The notes beneath the pieces were generated by a model. The model was not told the DNA's origin and made no database searches. It saw only the letters and a program-made list of their open reading frames with translations. Below, piece after piece: positions 5,557-12,195 of a stretch of DNA of 12,195 nucleotides. The DNA is from JACDBD01 sp050743385 (GTDB lineage: Bacteria > Actinomycetota > Acidimicrobiia > IMCC26256 > JACDBD01). The stretch's first letter is position 1. Every line of letters starts with the position of its first letter. The translations under genes were made by a program, and so were the position numbers. The stretch spans positions 1 to 12,195 of the forward strand of contig JBOGFJ010000192.1 in assembly GCA_050743385.1 (NCBI GenBank), in the 5' to 3' direction.

Positions 5557-6065
5557 GCTCGCTGCTCCTCGGGCGGAACCGAGCTGAGCTGGCGAATCTC
5601 CATCCTCACCACGACCTCCCCGGCCGCGGGGGAGCCGTCGCGATCGTCGGTGCCGACCTCGAGCGAGAGGATCGCGTCGAGCGCCGGCAGCACCCAGACG
5701 TAGTCGACATCGTTGCCCGCGGGCTCGGCGGGCGGGCACCACGTCCACTGGTCGCGCCACGGTTTGTCGGCGAGCTCCTGGTCTTCGTACCACCGCTCGA
5801 CGTCGCCTCTCGAGAAGCCACCCGGGAAGTCGTAGACGCGCCCGCTGACGAGACCTTCCCCCGGCTCGAGTGTCCCCGACTCCCCATCGAGAAGATCCGC
5901 CTCTGCCGGTACGGGCAGCCCCTCGACCTCGGAATCGAGCGGTTCGCCGAGATCGTCGGCGGTCTTGGGCTCGGGGACGAGATCGTCGACCAACAGGAAC
6001 AGCGAAGCACCGGCGATCCCGATGCACACGCTCAGCCCGACCGCGAGCCGTACTCCGTGCCTCAC
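5550..6065 (-). CDS. Membrane-anchored protein of unknown function
   Basis: I do not recognise this protein. From GTG 6065 it has 171 residues: a short basic start (MRHGVR), one hydrophobic helix at about 6-27 acting as a signal anchor or uncleaved signal, then an acidic extracytoplasmic part. That part has Pro/Glu-rich residues 30-75 and a likely folded region at 76-160 with several Trp (92, 103, 107, 109, 124) and Cys110. The start is chosen because it follows the MBL-fold stop by 13 bases and places the hydrophobic helix at the N-terminus. Its 3' end overlaps the GNAT start by seven bases. Tight packing suggests co-expression with the Nudix and MBL enzymes. Confidence 0.7.
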   Translation of the reverse strand: MRHGVRLAVGLSVCIGIAGASLFLLVDDLVPEPKTADDLGEPLDSEVEGLPVPAEADLLDGESGTLEPGEGLVSGRVYDFPGGFSRGDVERWYEDQELADKPWRDQWTWCPPAEPAGNDVDYVWVLPALDAILSLEVGTDDRDGSPAAGEVVVRMEIRQLSSVPPEEQRAC

Positions 6066-6078
6066 GGCATGCCGGCGG

Positions 6079-6903
6079 CTACGCCAGCTTCCACGCCGAC
6101 TTGAGGCTTCCGCCTTCGACCTTGCCCTCCGCGCGCAGTTTGAGCAGGTGCGCGTGTACCTGGCGACCGGCCATCTCCCGGAGCTCGGCGGGCGTGTCGG
6201 TGTAGAGGTGGGCCACGATGTCGTTGATCTTCGCCGGGCCGCCCTTGAGCTCCTTGAGGATCTGGCGCTCACGCATCTTGCGGTGGGCGATGTACTCGTC
6301 GATCTTTGCGCGGGGCTCCTCGATCACGTCGCCGTGACCGGGGCAGATGCGCGCGATGCGCAGCTTCCGGAGCCGTTCGAGCGACTTCATGTAGTCGATC
6401 ATGTCGCCGCCGCGCTGTGGCGACACAACCGTGGTGGTGCCGTTGAGGATGTGGTCGCCCGCGAACAACACCCGTTCCTCCTCGAGGAAGAAGCACAGGT
6501 GGTTCGGTGCGTGGCCGGGTGTGTGAATCGCCTCGAGGCCCCACTCGGTGCCGTCGATGATGGCGCCGTCGCCGATCGCTCGGTCGGGCGTGACGTCGGG
6601 GTCGCGCTTGGAGAAGGCGAGCACCTCGGCACCCGTCGCCTTCACGAGCCGGGCCGTGCCGGGCGCGTGGTCGGGATGGGTGTGGGTGAGGATCACCCAG
6701 CGAACGCGCTCCCTCATCGACGCGCCCACGATGGCGTCGATGTGCTTCTTGTCGTCTGGCCCGGGATCGATGACCGCGACCTCGTCGATGCCGACGAGGT
6801 ACGTGTTGGTGCCGGGACCGGTCATCGGGCCCGGGTTCGGCGCGACGATCCGGCGCACCAGCGGCGAGAGGGCACTCGGCACCCCAGGGGTGAGGTCGGG
6901 CAT
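6079..6903 (-). CDS. Metallo-beta-lactamase-fold hydrolase (LACTB2-like) with C-terminal winged helix
   Basis: The protein has 274 residues. The metal-binding motif HTHPDH at 74-79, His131 in TPGHAPNH, Asp150 in FAGDH and His190 in CPGHGD complete a dinuclear zinc site. Residues about 223-272 form the small winged-helix domain typical of LACTB2-type members. The family hydrolyses thioesters, phosphodiesters or single-stranded RNA (mammalian LACTB2 is an endoribonuclease), so the substrate cannot be fixed from sequence. The ATG at 6903 shares one base with the Nudix stop (TGATG) and has AAGGGG seven bases upstream, inside the Nudix gene, which indicates translational coupling. Nudix-MBL pairs occur in other actinobacteria, as I recall. 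Confidence 0.9.
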   Translation of the reverse strand: MPDLTPGVPSALSPLVRRIVAPNPGPMTGPGTNTYLVGIDEVAVIDPGPDDKKHIDAIVGASMRERVRWVILTHTHPDHAPGTARLVKATGAEVLAFSKRDPDVTPDRAIGDGAIIDGTEWGLEAIHTPGHAPNHLCFFLEEERVLFAGDHILNGTTTVVSPQRGGDMIDYMKSLERLRKLRIARICPGHGDVIEEPRAKIDEYIAHRKMRERQILKELKGGPAKINDIVAHLYTDTPAELREMAGRQVHAHLLKLRAEGKVEGGSLKSAWKLA

Positions 6904-7685
6904 CAGGCGACCCCTTCGCCCGCGTCGCCCGGGAGCGGCACCCGCGCGCCGTTGTAGTCGGCGAGCATGGCGGCCGGGGAAGACGCAGTGGCGGCGCGCA
7001 GGGCGTCGAGCAGTGTGGCGGTGGTGTCGAAGCGCGCCAGCACGCTCAGGCTCCGCATGGTCGGGAAGATGAGCTCGAGCTCCCCGCGACGGTTGCGTTC
7101 GAGCGCGTCATCGGGCCGGATCCACTCCGACGCCACCGTCTCGGAGTCGTCGTGGAGGTAGGCGTGGCCGTCGGGAGCCTCTGCCACGAAGAACCAGGTG
7201 TCGTACCGGCGCGGGGCGCCCGCCGGCGTGATCCAGTGCGAGAACAGGTGGAGGGCGCCGGCGTCGGGGAGCAGGTCTTCGTCCGACACGACGTCGAGGA
7301 ACGGGCGCTCGCCGCGCCCGACCGCATGACGGGCAGACTCCAGGCGGGCGGCGGTCTCGTGGTCGTCGAGGTCGACGGGGTCGCCCGTCCCGGCCGAGCG
7401 GGCGAGGAGCACGCCTGCCTCCTCGAACGCCTCCCGGATGGCCGCGACCCAGAACCCGAGCCCGCCGGTGGCCATCCCCAGCAGCGCGCTGGCCTCGGCG
7501 TCGGTGCGGCCGTGGGTACGGGCGACGAGCTCCGGCACCCGGTCGGCAGCGTCGACGGCGCCGCCAGGGAAGACGTAGGCGCCGCCCACGAAGGCGGCGT
7601 TGAGGCTGCGCCGCAGCATGAACACGTGCAGATCGGGGTCGTCGCGCACCAACATCACCGTGGCCGCCTCGCGCACCGTCACCAC
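6903..7685 (-). CDS. Nudix hydrolase (NUDT19/RNA-decapping-like subfamily)
   Basis: The protein has 260 residues from the first of two adjacent GTG codons (7685; GAGG seven bases upstream). The Nudix box is split: the leading glycines are in FPGGAVD (39-45), and the core REAFEEAG (84-91) follows about 40 residues later. This long insertion is typical of NUDT7/NUDT19-like CoA or nucleotide diphosphate hydrolases. The REAFEEAG glutamates would bind Mg2+. The reaction is cleavage of a nucleoside diphosphate linked to another group; the substrate is not shown. It is the first gene of the leftward operon and diverges from selA across 66 bases. Confidence 0.9.
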   Translation of the reverse strand: MVTVREAATVMLVRDDPDLHVFMLRRSLNAAFVGGAYVFPGGAVDAADRVPELVARTHGRTDAEASALLGMATGGLGFWVAAIREAFEEAGVLLARSAGTGDPVDLDDHETAARLESARHAVGRGERPFLDVVSDEDLLPDAGALHLFSHWITPAGAPRRYDTWFFVAEAPDGHAYLHDDSETVASEWIRPDDALERNRRGELELIFPTMRSLSVLARFDTTATLLDALRAATASSPAAMLADYNGARVPLPGDAGEGVA

Positions 7686-7739
7686 CGGGGGACCTCGCAA
7701 ACAGATGCGGCACGGACTCGTAGGGTGGGCAACAGTCCT

Positions 7740-7746
7740 TATTCTA
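7740..7746. promoter_or_regulatory. Shared -10 element between the Nudix operon and selA
   Basis: The plus strand reads TATTCTA. TATTCT (7740-7745) sits at -12 to -7 relative to the selA GTG at 7752, the expected place for a -10 of a leaderless transcript. Read on the minus strand, TAGAAT (7746-7741) is a good -10 for the Nudix operon, giving a leader of about 50 bases. Neither direction has a convincing -35. This is one of the few AT-rich spots in the window. Confidence 0.55.
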
Positions 7747-7751
7747 CGGGC

Positions 7752-9113
7752 GTGGATACGCGCCGGACGCTGCCATCGGTCGAGCGGGTCCTCGAGGCGC
7801 TCCACGACACCCCGGCGCTCCGGGGGATCGACGCCCTCCCGCACGATCTCGTTGCCGGATGCGCGCGTGAAGCGGTCGCAACCGCCCGAGAGCGGGCCGA
7901 GTCGGGCACACCCGTCACCGCTGACGGCGTGATCGAGGACGCGAGGGCACGCGTCGCGGCCGTTCGCACCCGGTTGCTGCGCCCGGTGGTGAACGCGACC
8001 GGGGTCTTGGTGCACACCAACCTCGGGCGCGCCCCCATCGGACCCGGTGCCCTCGCTGCCGCCGATCGGGTTGCGGGGGGCTACTCCAACCTCGAGTACC
8101 GCCTCGATACCGGCGAGCGGGGTTCGCGCCACGAGCACGCCGGCGCGCTGCTCGCGCGCGCGTGCGGCGCCGAAGCCGGACTCGTCGTCAACAACAACGC
8201 TGCCGCGGTGCTGCTGGCACTGGCGGCTTTGGCGCGGGGACGCGAGGTCGTCGTCTCCCGCGGCGAGCTCGTCGAGATCGGCGGCGGCTTTCGCGTGCCC
8301 GAGATCATGGCCGAGTCGGGCTGCCGGCTCGTGGAGGTGGGCACCACCAACCGCACCCGCCGCGCCGACTACGAGCGCGCGGTAGGCCCCGACACCGCGC
8401 TCGTGCTCAAGGTGCACACTTCCAACTACCGGATGCTCGGGTTCGTGGAGAGCACGCCGGTCGACGCGCTGGCGTCACTCGGCCCGCCGGTGATGGTCGA
8501 CGCCGGATCGGGCCTGCTCGACGAGACCACGCCCTGGCTCCCGCGCCGGCCGGCCTGGCTGCGCGACGAGCCCGGCGTCCGCCAGACACTCGACGCCCGT
8601 GCGAGCCTGGTGACGTTCTCTGGCGACAAGCTGCTGGGCGGGCCCCAGGCGGGCGTGGTCGTCGGCCGAGCCGACCTCGTTGCCGCCGTCGGTCGCCACC
8701 CGCTCGCCCGCGCGACCCGGGCCGACAAGATGACGCTGGCCGCCCTCCAGGCAGTGGCTTTCGCCTATCTCTCCGGCGACGCCACCGGGATCCCCCTCTG
8801 GCGCATGGCCATTGCCACCGTCGACGAGCTCGCCGCCCGGGCGGAGACGGTCGCCGCCGGCGTCGCCGGCGCCAAGGTCGTCGACACCGAGGCGGTCGCG
8901 GGCGGCGGCTCGCTGCCCGGGCTCACGATCCCTTCGATGGGAGTGGCAGTGGACGCGCCCGGCGCGGCCGGGGAGCGCATCCTCGCTCGATTGCGCGAGC
9001 ACGGGGTGGTCGCCCGGGTGGTCGACGACGCGGTTGTGTGCGACCTGCGCGCGGTCGACCCGTCGGACGACGCCCCGCTGGCAGACGCGCTGCGCGTCGC
9101 ATGCGCGTCGTAG
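7752..9113 (+). CDS. selA: L-seryl-tRNA(Sec) selenium transferase (selenocysteine synthase)
   Basis: The protein has 453 residues, normal for bacterial SelA. This PLP enzyme converts Ser-tRNA(Sec) to Sec-tRNA(Sec) using selenophosphate, in the cytosol. Diagnostic segments include NATGVLVHTNLGRAP (81-95), YSNLEYRLDTGERGSR (111-126), VVNNNAAAV (145-153), VGTTNRTR (196-203), VKVHTSNY-like LKVHTSNYR (219-227), VDAGSG (249-254), and FSGDKLLGGPQAG (289-301) where Lys293 should hold PLP. Residues 1-75 form the N-terminal tRNA-binding region. The start GTG at 7752 has no ribosome site but has a -10 at the position for a leaderless message; an in-frame GTG at 7725 is the alternative. selB overlaps its last 13 bases. 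Confidence 0.95.
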   Translation: MDTRRTLPSVERVLEALHDTPALRGIDALPHDLVAGCAREAVATARERAESGTPVTADGVIEDARARVAAVRTRLLRPVVNATGVLVHTNLGRAPIGPGALAAADRVAGGYSNLEYRLDTGERGSRHEHAGALLARACGAEAGLVVNNNAAAVLLALAALARGREVVVSRGELVEIGGGFRVPEIMAESGCRLVEVGTTNRTRRADYERAVGPDTALVLKVHTSNYRMLGFVESTPVDALASLGPPVMVDAGSGLLDETTPWLPRRPAWLRDEPGVRQTLDARASLVTFSGDKLLGGPQAGVVVGRADLVAAVGRHPLARATRADKMTLAALQAVAFAYLSGDATGIPLWRMAIATVDELAARAETVAAGVAGAKVVDTEAVAGGGSLPGLTIPSMGVAVDAPGAAGERILARLREHGVVARVVDDAVVCDLRAVDPSDDAPLADALRVACAS

Positions 9114-10900
9114 CCACCGCCGGGCACGTCGACCACGGGAAGTCGTCGCTGGTCCAGGCGCTCACGGGCACCGACCCCGACCGGTTCCCGGAGGAGAAGG
9201 CGCGCGGCCTCACCATCGACCTCGGCTTCGCCTTCACCGTGCTCCCTTCGGGTGTGGAGGTGGGGTTCGTCGACGTGCCGGGGCACGTGCGGTTCGTCAA
9301 GAACATGCTCGCGGGTGTCGGTGCGGTCGAGGTCGTGCTGTTGGTCGTGGCCGCGAACGAGGGGTGGAAGCCCCAGAGCGAGGAACATCTCCAGATCATC
9401 GAGCTCTTGGGCGTCCGCCACGGCCTGGTCGCGCTCACGAAGGCCGACACCGTCGACGACGAGACCCTGGAGCTGGCTCGCCTCGAGCTCGACGACCAAC
9501 TCGCCGGATCGACCCTCGAGGGAGCCCCGGTGCTGGTGTGCGACGCGGTGTCGGGCCGGGGGTACGACGAGCTGCGAGCCACGCTCGACGCCGTGCTCGC
9601 AGACGCGCCCGCACCCGTCGACACCGACCGGCCCCGCCTCTGGGTCGACCGGGTGTTCGCGGCTCGGGGGGCCGGAACGGTCGTGACCGGCACGCTCAGT
9701 GGCGGAAGCCTGGCTGTCGACGACGAGGTGGAGGTCGGCGCCCCCGGCCGCCGGGCCCGGATCCGCGGGATCCAGACCGCACACCGCCGGGTCGAGCGCG
9801 CCGCTCCCGGCACGCGAGTCGCGCTCAACCTCGCGGGCATCGACCGCGACGACATCGCGCGCGGCGATGCCGTCGTCGCGCCCGGCGCGTGGCGCTATCC
9901 CGACGTCGTCGACGCCGCCCTGCATCCACTCCCCGGGGTCACACTTCCGCGCCGGGCGGTGGTCCACTGCCACGTGGGATCGGGTGAGCGCGAAGCCCGC
10001 CTGCGTGTGCTCGACCGGGACGGACGGTTCGGGCGCCTCCGGCTGACGGACGCCGTGCCGTTGGCGCCGGGGGACCGGCTGGTCTTGCGCGACCCGGGCC
10101 GGGAACGGACGATCGGCGGAGCCGAGGTCCTCGACGTCGCACCCGCCGGCAGGGCCGCGGACGCGCCCGACCGGCTGGCGCTGGCGCTGGGGCCCCGGCT
10201 GCTGGCGACGCATCCGTGGCTGCGGCGAGCCGACCTGCCCGCGCTTGCCGGTACCGGTCCCGTGGCTACGGACGCGCTCGTCGGGGGGCTCGTCTCCGGC
10301 GGCGAGGCCGCGCTCGTCGGCGACTGGCTCGTGGCACCGGCGGCGCTGGCGGAGCTACGCGCCGCCGCGACCGAGCAGCTCGAGACCCATCACCGCGACC
10401 GGCCGCTCGACGCCGGCGTCGAGCTCCAGGCACTCGCCGGCGCAGTGCGGATCGACGGTGGCCGCCTCCGAGGCGCGCTCGCCGACGCCGACGGGATCGT
10501 GGTCGAGCGAGGTGTGGTGCGGCTGGGATCGCACCGAACCAGCGTGGGCGGCACCCCCGAGGGAGCGAGGCTCGTGACCGCGCTGGAGGCGGCGCCGTTC
10601 GCGCCTCCCGAGCCGGCAGAGGTCGGCGCCGACCCCGCTCTCGTGCGGGCGTTGGTGCGCGAGGGCGTGCTGGTCGACCTCGACGGCGTCGTGTTCGCGG
10701 CGAGCGCGCTCGACGACGCCCGCGCGCGAGTACAGACGGCCTTCCGGGATCAACCCGCGCTCACCGTCGCCGACGTGCGCGATCTGCTCTCCTCCACCCG
10801 CAAGTTCGTGCTCCCGATCCTCAACCGCCTCGACGCCGAGGGCGTCACCCGCCGTCGCGGCGACGAACGGGTAGCGGGCGCGGCCACCCTGCGCTCCTGA
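9101..10900 (+). CDS. selB: Selenocysteine-specific translation elongation factor SelB
   Basis: The protein has 599 residues. The GTPase domain (1-170) shows G1 GHVDHGKS at 8-15, the SelB signature EEKARGLTIDLGFA at 31-44, G3 DVPGH at 58-62 and G4 TKAD at 113-116. EF-Tu-like domains II and III follow to about 345. The rest is winged-helix repeats ending in STRKFVLPILNRLDAEGVTR (565-584), the classic C-terminal motif that contacts the SECIS hairpin of the mRNA. SelB delivers Sec-tRNA(Sec) to UGA codons. The ATG lies inside the end of selA (13-base overlap, different frame) without a clear ribosome site, so translation is probably coupled. selC and selD are not in the window. Confidence 0.96.
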   Translation: MRVVATAGHVDHGKSSLVQALTGTDPDRFPEEKARGLTIDLGFAFTVLPSGVEVGFVDVPGHVRFVKNMLAGVGAVEVVLLVVAANEGWKPQSEEHLQIIELLGVRHGLVALTKADTVDDETLELARLELDDQLAGSTLEGAPVLVCDAVSGRGYDELRATLDAVLADAPAPVDTDRPRLWVDRVFAARGAGTVVTGTLSGGSLAVDDEVEVGAPGRRARIRGIQTAHRRVERAAPGTRVALNLAGIDRDDIARGDAVVAPGAWRYPDVVDAALHPLPGVTLPRRAVVHCHVGSGEREARLRVLDRDGRFGRLRLTDAVPLAPGDRLVLRDPGRERTIGGAEVLDVAPAGRAADAPDRLALALGPRLLATHPWLRRADLPALAGTGPVATDALVGGLVSGGEAALVGDWLVAPAALAELRAAATEQLETHHRDRPLDAGVELQALAGAVRIDGGRLRGALADADGIVVERGVVRLGSHRTSVGGTPEGARLVTALEAAPFAPPEPAEVGADPALVRALVREGVLVDLDGVVFAASALDDARARVQTAFRDQPALTVADVRDLLSSTRKFVLPILNRLDAEGVTRRRGDERVAGAATLRS

Positions 10901-10936
10901 GTGGAGGGCGGCGGTGGGTCGCGTCGCCCGACCGAC

Positions 10937-11200
10937 TCAAACCGCGTCGGCGACCAGGACCCGGCGTTCCGCTTCGGTGAGGCCGCCCCAGATGCCGTGC
11001 TGCTCCCCGATGCGGAGCGCGTACTCGAGGCACTCGCGGCGAACGGGGCACACGGCGCAGATGGCCTTGGCCCGGCCCTCGCGGGCGTCGCGCTCGTCCT
11101 TGCGCTCGGCGTAGGTGGGCGGGAAGAACATGGCGGATTCGGGCCCCCGACAGGCGGCCCGCACCTGCCACGTCCTCTGCTCGACCAGCTCGACGGCCAC
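10937..11200 (-). CDS. WhiB-family Fe-S transcriptional regulator
   Basis: The protein has 87 residues from GTG 11200, chosen because GAGGGGG lies four bases upstream; a start at 11224 would add eight residues. It is a single WhiB domain with the four cluster cysteines Cys17 (RAACRG), Cys48 and Cys51 (CAVC) and Cys57 (RREC), followed by the G[I/V]WGG turn at 69-73 and a short basic helix, TEAERR. WhiB proteins bind an O2- or NO-sensitive [4Fe-4S] cluster and usually act with the primary sigma factor. The spacing and lack of a C-terminal AT-hook argue against WhiB7, but I cannot name the subclass. It converges with selB across 36 bases and lies downstream of the nfeD-type gene. Confidence 0.95.
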   Translation of the reverse strand: MAVELVEQRTWQVRAACRGPESAMFFPPTYAERKDERDAREGRAKAICAVCPVRRECLEYALRIGEQHGIWGGLTEAERRVLVADAV

Positions 11201-11242
11201 TCGACCCCCTCGGCGTCCCTGCACGCATGCCAGCGAGGCGAA

Positions 11243-11270
11243 CGTATACCCCGACCTCGCGGGACGACAA
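11243..11270 (-). promoter_or_regulatory. Candidate whiB promoter
   Basis: On the minus strand TTGTCG (11270-11265), a 16-base spacer and TATACG (11248-11243) resemble a sigma-70 type promoter. The predicted transcript would begin near 11236, about 36 bases before the whiB start. This would let whiB be expressed independently of the upstream NfeD gene, which ends at 11296 without an obvious terminator. Confidence 0.45.
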
Positions 11271-11295
11271 GGGTGGAAATCGCGCCCTGTGTCCG

Positions 11296-12195
11296 CTAAC
11301 GGCGCTTCTGGGCGCGGCCTTCCCGGTGGTCGCGGGCGCCGCCCTCCTCGGGCTCGACCTCGAGCACCAGGCCCTCGACCGCCACCACCCGCACCCGGTC
11401 GCCGGCGGTGACGGGGGTCGCCCGGTTGGTACGGGCCCGCCAGCGCGAACCCCGGATCACGACCACGCCGTCGGGGGACACGTCGACCTCGGCCTCACCC
11501 ATCTCCCCCACCATCCCCTCGCGCCCGACGGTCGGGGTCGAGAAGCGGCTGCGGATGACCGTGGGCATCGCCCCGAGCATGAAGAGGGCGGTGCCGACGA
11601 TCACGAGCGCGAGCACCCACCACGGCGGGTTCAGCCGCGACGATCCGCCGTACAGGGTGAGCGATCCCGCGACGAGCGCGGCCGTGCCGATGACGGTCCA
11701 CGCGCCGATGCGTCCGGCCTGGACGTCGATTGCGTACCCGAGGATCGCCAGCATCAAGAGCCCGAGCGCCCACCACGTGACCGGGAGGTGCGAGAGGCCG
11801 ATGCACGCGCCGACCAGGGAGACCGCACCGGTGAGCCCGGCAATACCGATCGCGGCCGTGTAGAACTCGAAGACGATCAGCGCCAAGCCGGCCACGAGGA
11901 GCAGGTATGCGATCGACGGGCTGATCAGCGTGTGCAGCACCTGAGCGTCGAGCGGTAGCCGGTCGAAGCGGATGTCCTGGTTCGGTTGGCGGCGGCGGTC
12001 GAGCCCCTCTCCCACCACGGTCGCAGTGCGCAACGCGCGGGGTCCGGCTGCCGTGGTCACGACGCGGCCGTCGAGCGACACGATGAGCTCGCCCAGGGTC
12101 GGCTCGACCGTGTTCACCGCGCCGAGCCGCTGGGCGTCGTCGCCGGAGAGGCGGTCGGCGGCGAGAGCGCGCGCCCCCGCCGGACGGCGCCCGGC
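11296..12195 (-). CDS. Long-form NfeD-family membrane protein, C-terminal part (partial)
   Basis: The reading frame is open to the right window edge, so the visible 299 residues are the C-terminal part of a longer protein. Residues about 1-90 look like the end of a ClpP-class serine-protease domain as found in NfeD1b proteins. About five transmembrane helices follow (roughly 94-114, 115-134, 140-158, 163-182 and 191-210), with IDVQAG after the third. Residues about 217-282 are the NfeD OB-fold, beginning RFSTPTVGREG and containing GSRWRA and GDRVRVVAVEGLVLEVEP. Family members are linked to membrane quality control, usually beside a stomatin/SPFH (flotillin-like) partner; that gene is not visible. 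The tail is very basic (REGRAQKRR). The GTG at 12117 is internal, not the start. Confidence 0.9.
   Translation of the reverse strand, partial: AGRRPAGARALAADRLSGDDAQRLGAVNTVEPTLGELIVSLDGRVVTTAAGPRALRTATVVGEGLDRRRQPNQDIRFDRLPLDAQVLHTLISPSIAYLLLVAGLALIVFEFYTAAIGIAGLTGAVSLVGACIGLSHLPVTWWALGLLMLAILGYAIDVQAGRIGAWTVIGTAALVAGSLTLYGGSSRLNPPWWVLALVIVGTALFMLGAMPTVIRSRFSTPTVGREGMVGEMGEAEVDVSPDGVVVIRGSRWRARTNRATPVTAGDRVRVVAVEGLVLEVEPEEGGARDHREGRAQKRR

Noticed and set aside
4803..6104. Plus-strand open frame of about 433 codons opposite the GNAT and membrane-protein genes
   Set aside because: The product is low-complexity Arg/Gly/Pro-rich with no domain; the minus strand carries a recognisable acetyltransferase and an operon arrangement.
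7686..7751. Possible selC (tRNA-Sec) between the Nudix gene and selA, or after selB at 10901-10936
   Set aside because: Both gaps are shorter than a tRNA-Sec (about 95 bases), and no T-loop or acceptor pairing is visible.

Overview
This is high-GC DNA from an actinomycete-type bacterium. A complete WhiB-family Fe-S protein gene, a family almost confined to Actinomycetota, together with GTG/TTG starts, a leaderless-looking start and a Mycobacterium-like Mrp lacking CPxC, supports Actinomycetota. The Lys/Ala-rich H1-like protein and general gene style would fit a lineage such as Acidimicrobiia, but that finer placement is a guess. No mobile element, CRISPR array, tRNA or rRNA was found. The window is densely coding: the longest stretch without a gene is about 220 bases (1700-1918).

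Layout. 1-1009 (minus, cut by the left edge) is a molybdenum hydroxylase with two [2Fe-2S] clusters fused directly to a molybdopterin-binding domain. Upstream of it is a histone-H1-like, extremely basic protein gene (1097-1699, minus), separated by a large hairpin (1029-1071). 1919-4249 is an iron-sulfur biogenesis locus: a SufR-like regulator and an A-type carrier (ErpA/IscA family) transcribed leftward, and an Mrp/ApbC-type P-loop Fe-S carrier transcribed rightward, from two overlapping, face-to-face promoters. 4259-4990 (minus) is a secreted cupredoxin-like protein. 5116-7685 (minus) is a compact four-gene operon: Nudix hydrolase, metallo-beta-lactamase-fold hydrolase, membrane-anchored unknown protein and GNAT acetyltransferase. 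Diverging from it is selA-selB (7752-10900, plus), the selenocysteine synthase and selenocysteine-specific elongation factor, overlapping by 13 bases. The right end holds whiB (10937-11200, minus) and the C-terminal part of a long-form NfeD membrane protein (11296-12195, minus, cut by the right edge).

How the parts work together. Iron-sulfur chemistry recurs: a cluster-sensing type repressor beside an A-type carrier and Mrp, the Fe-S molybdenum enzyme, and the Fe-S regulator WhiB. The selA-selB pair implies that the organism makes selenoproteins, but selC (tRNA-Sec), selD and any obvious selenoprotein are not in this window. I see no convincing wholly new system. The most unusual items are the compact fused Mo enzyme, the free-standing H1-like tail protein, the mirror-image Fe-S promoter region and the shared -10 between the Nudix operon and a probably leaderless selA.
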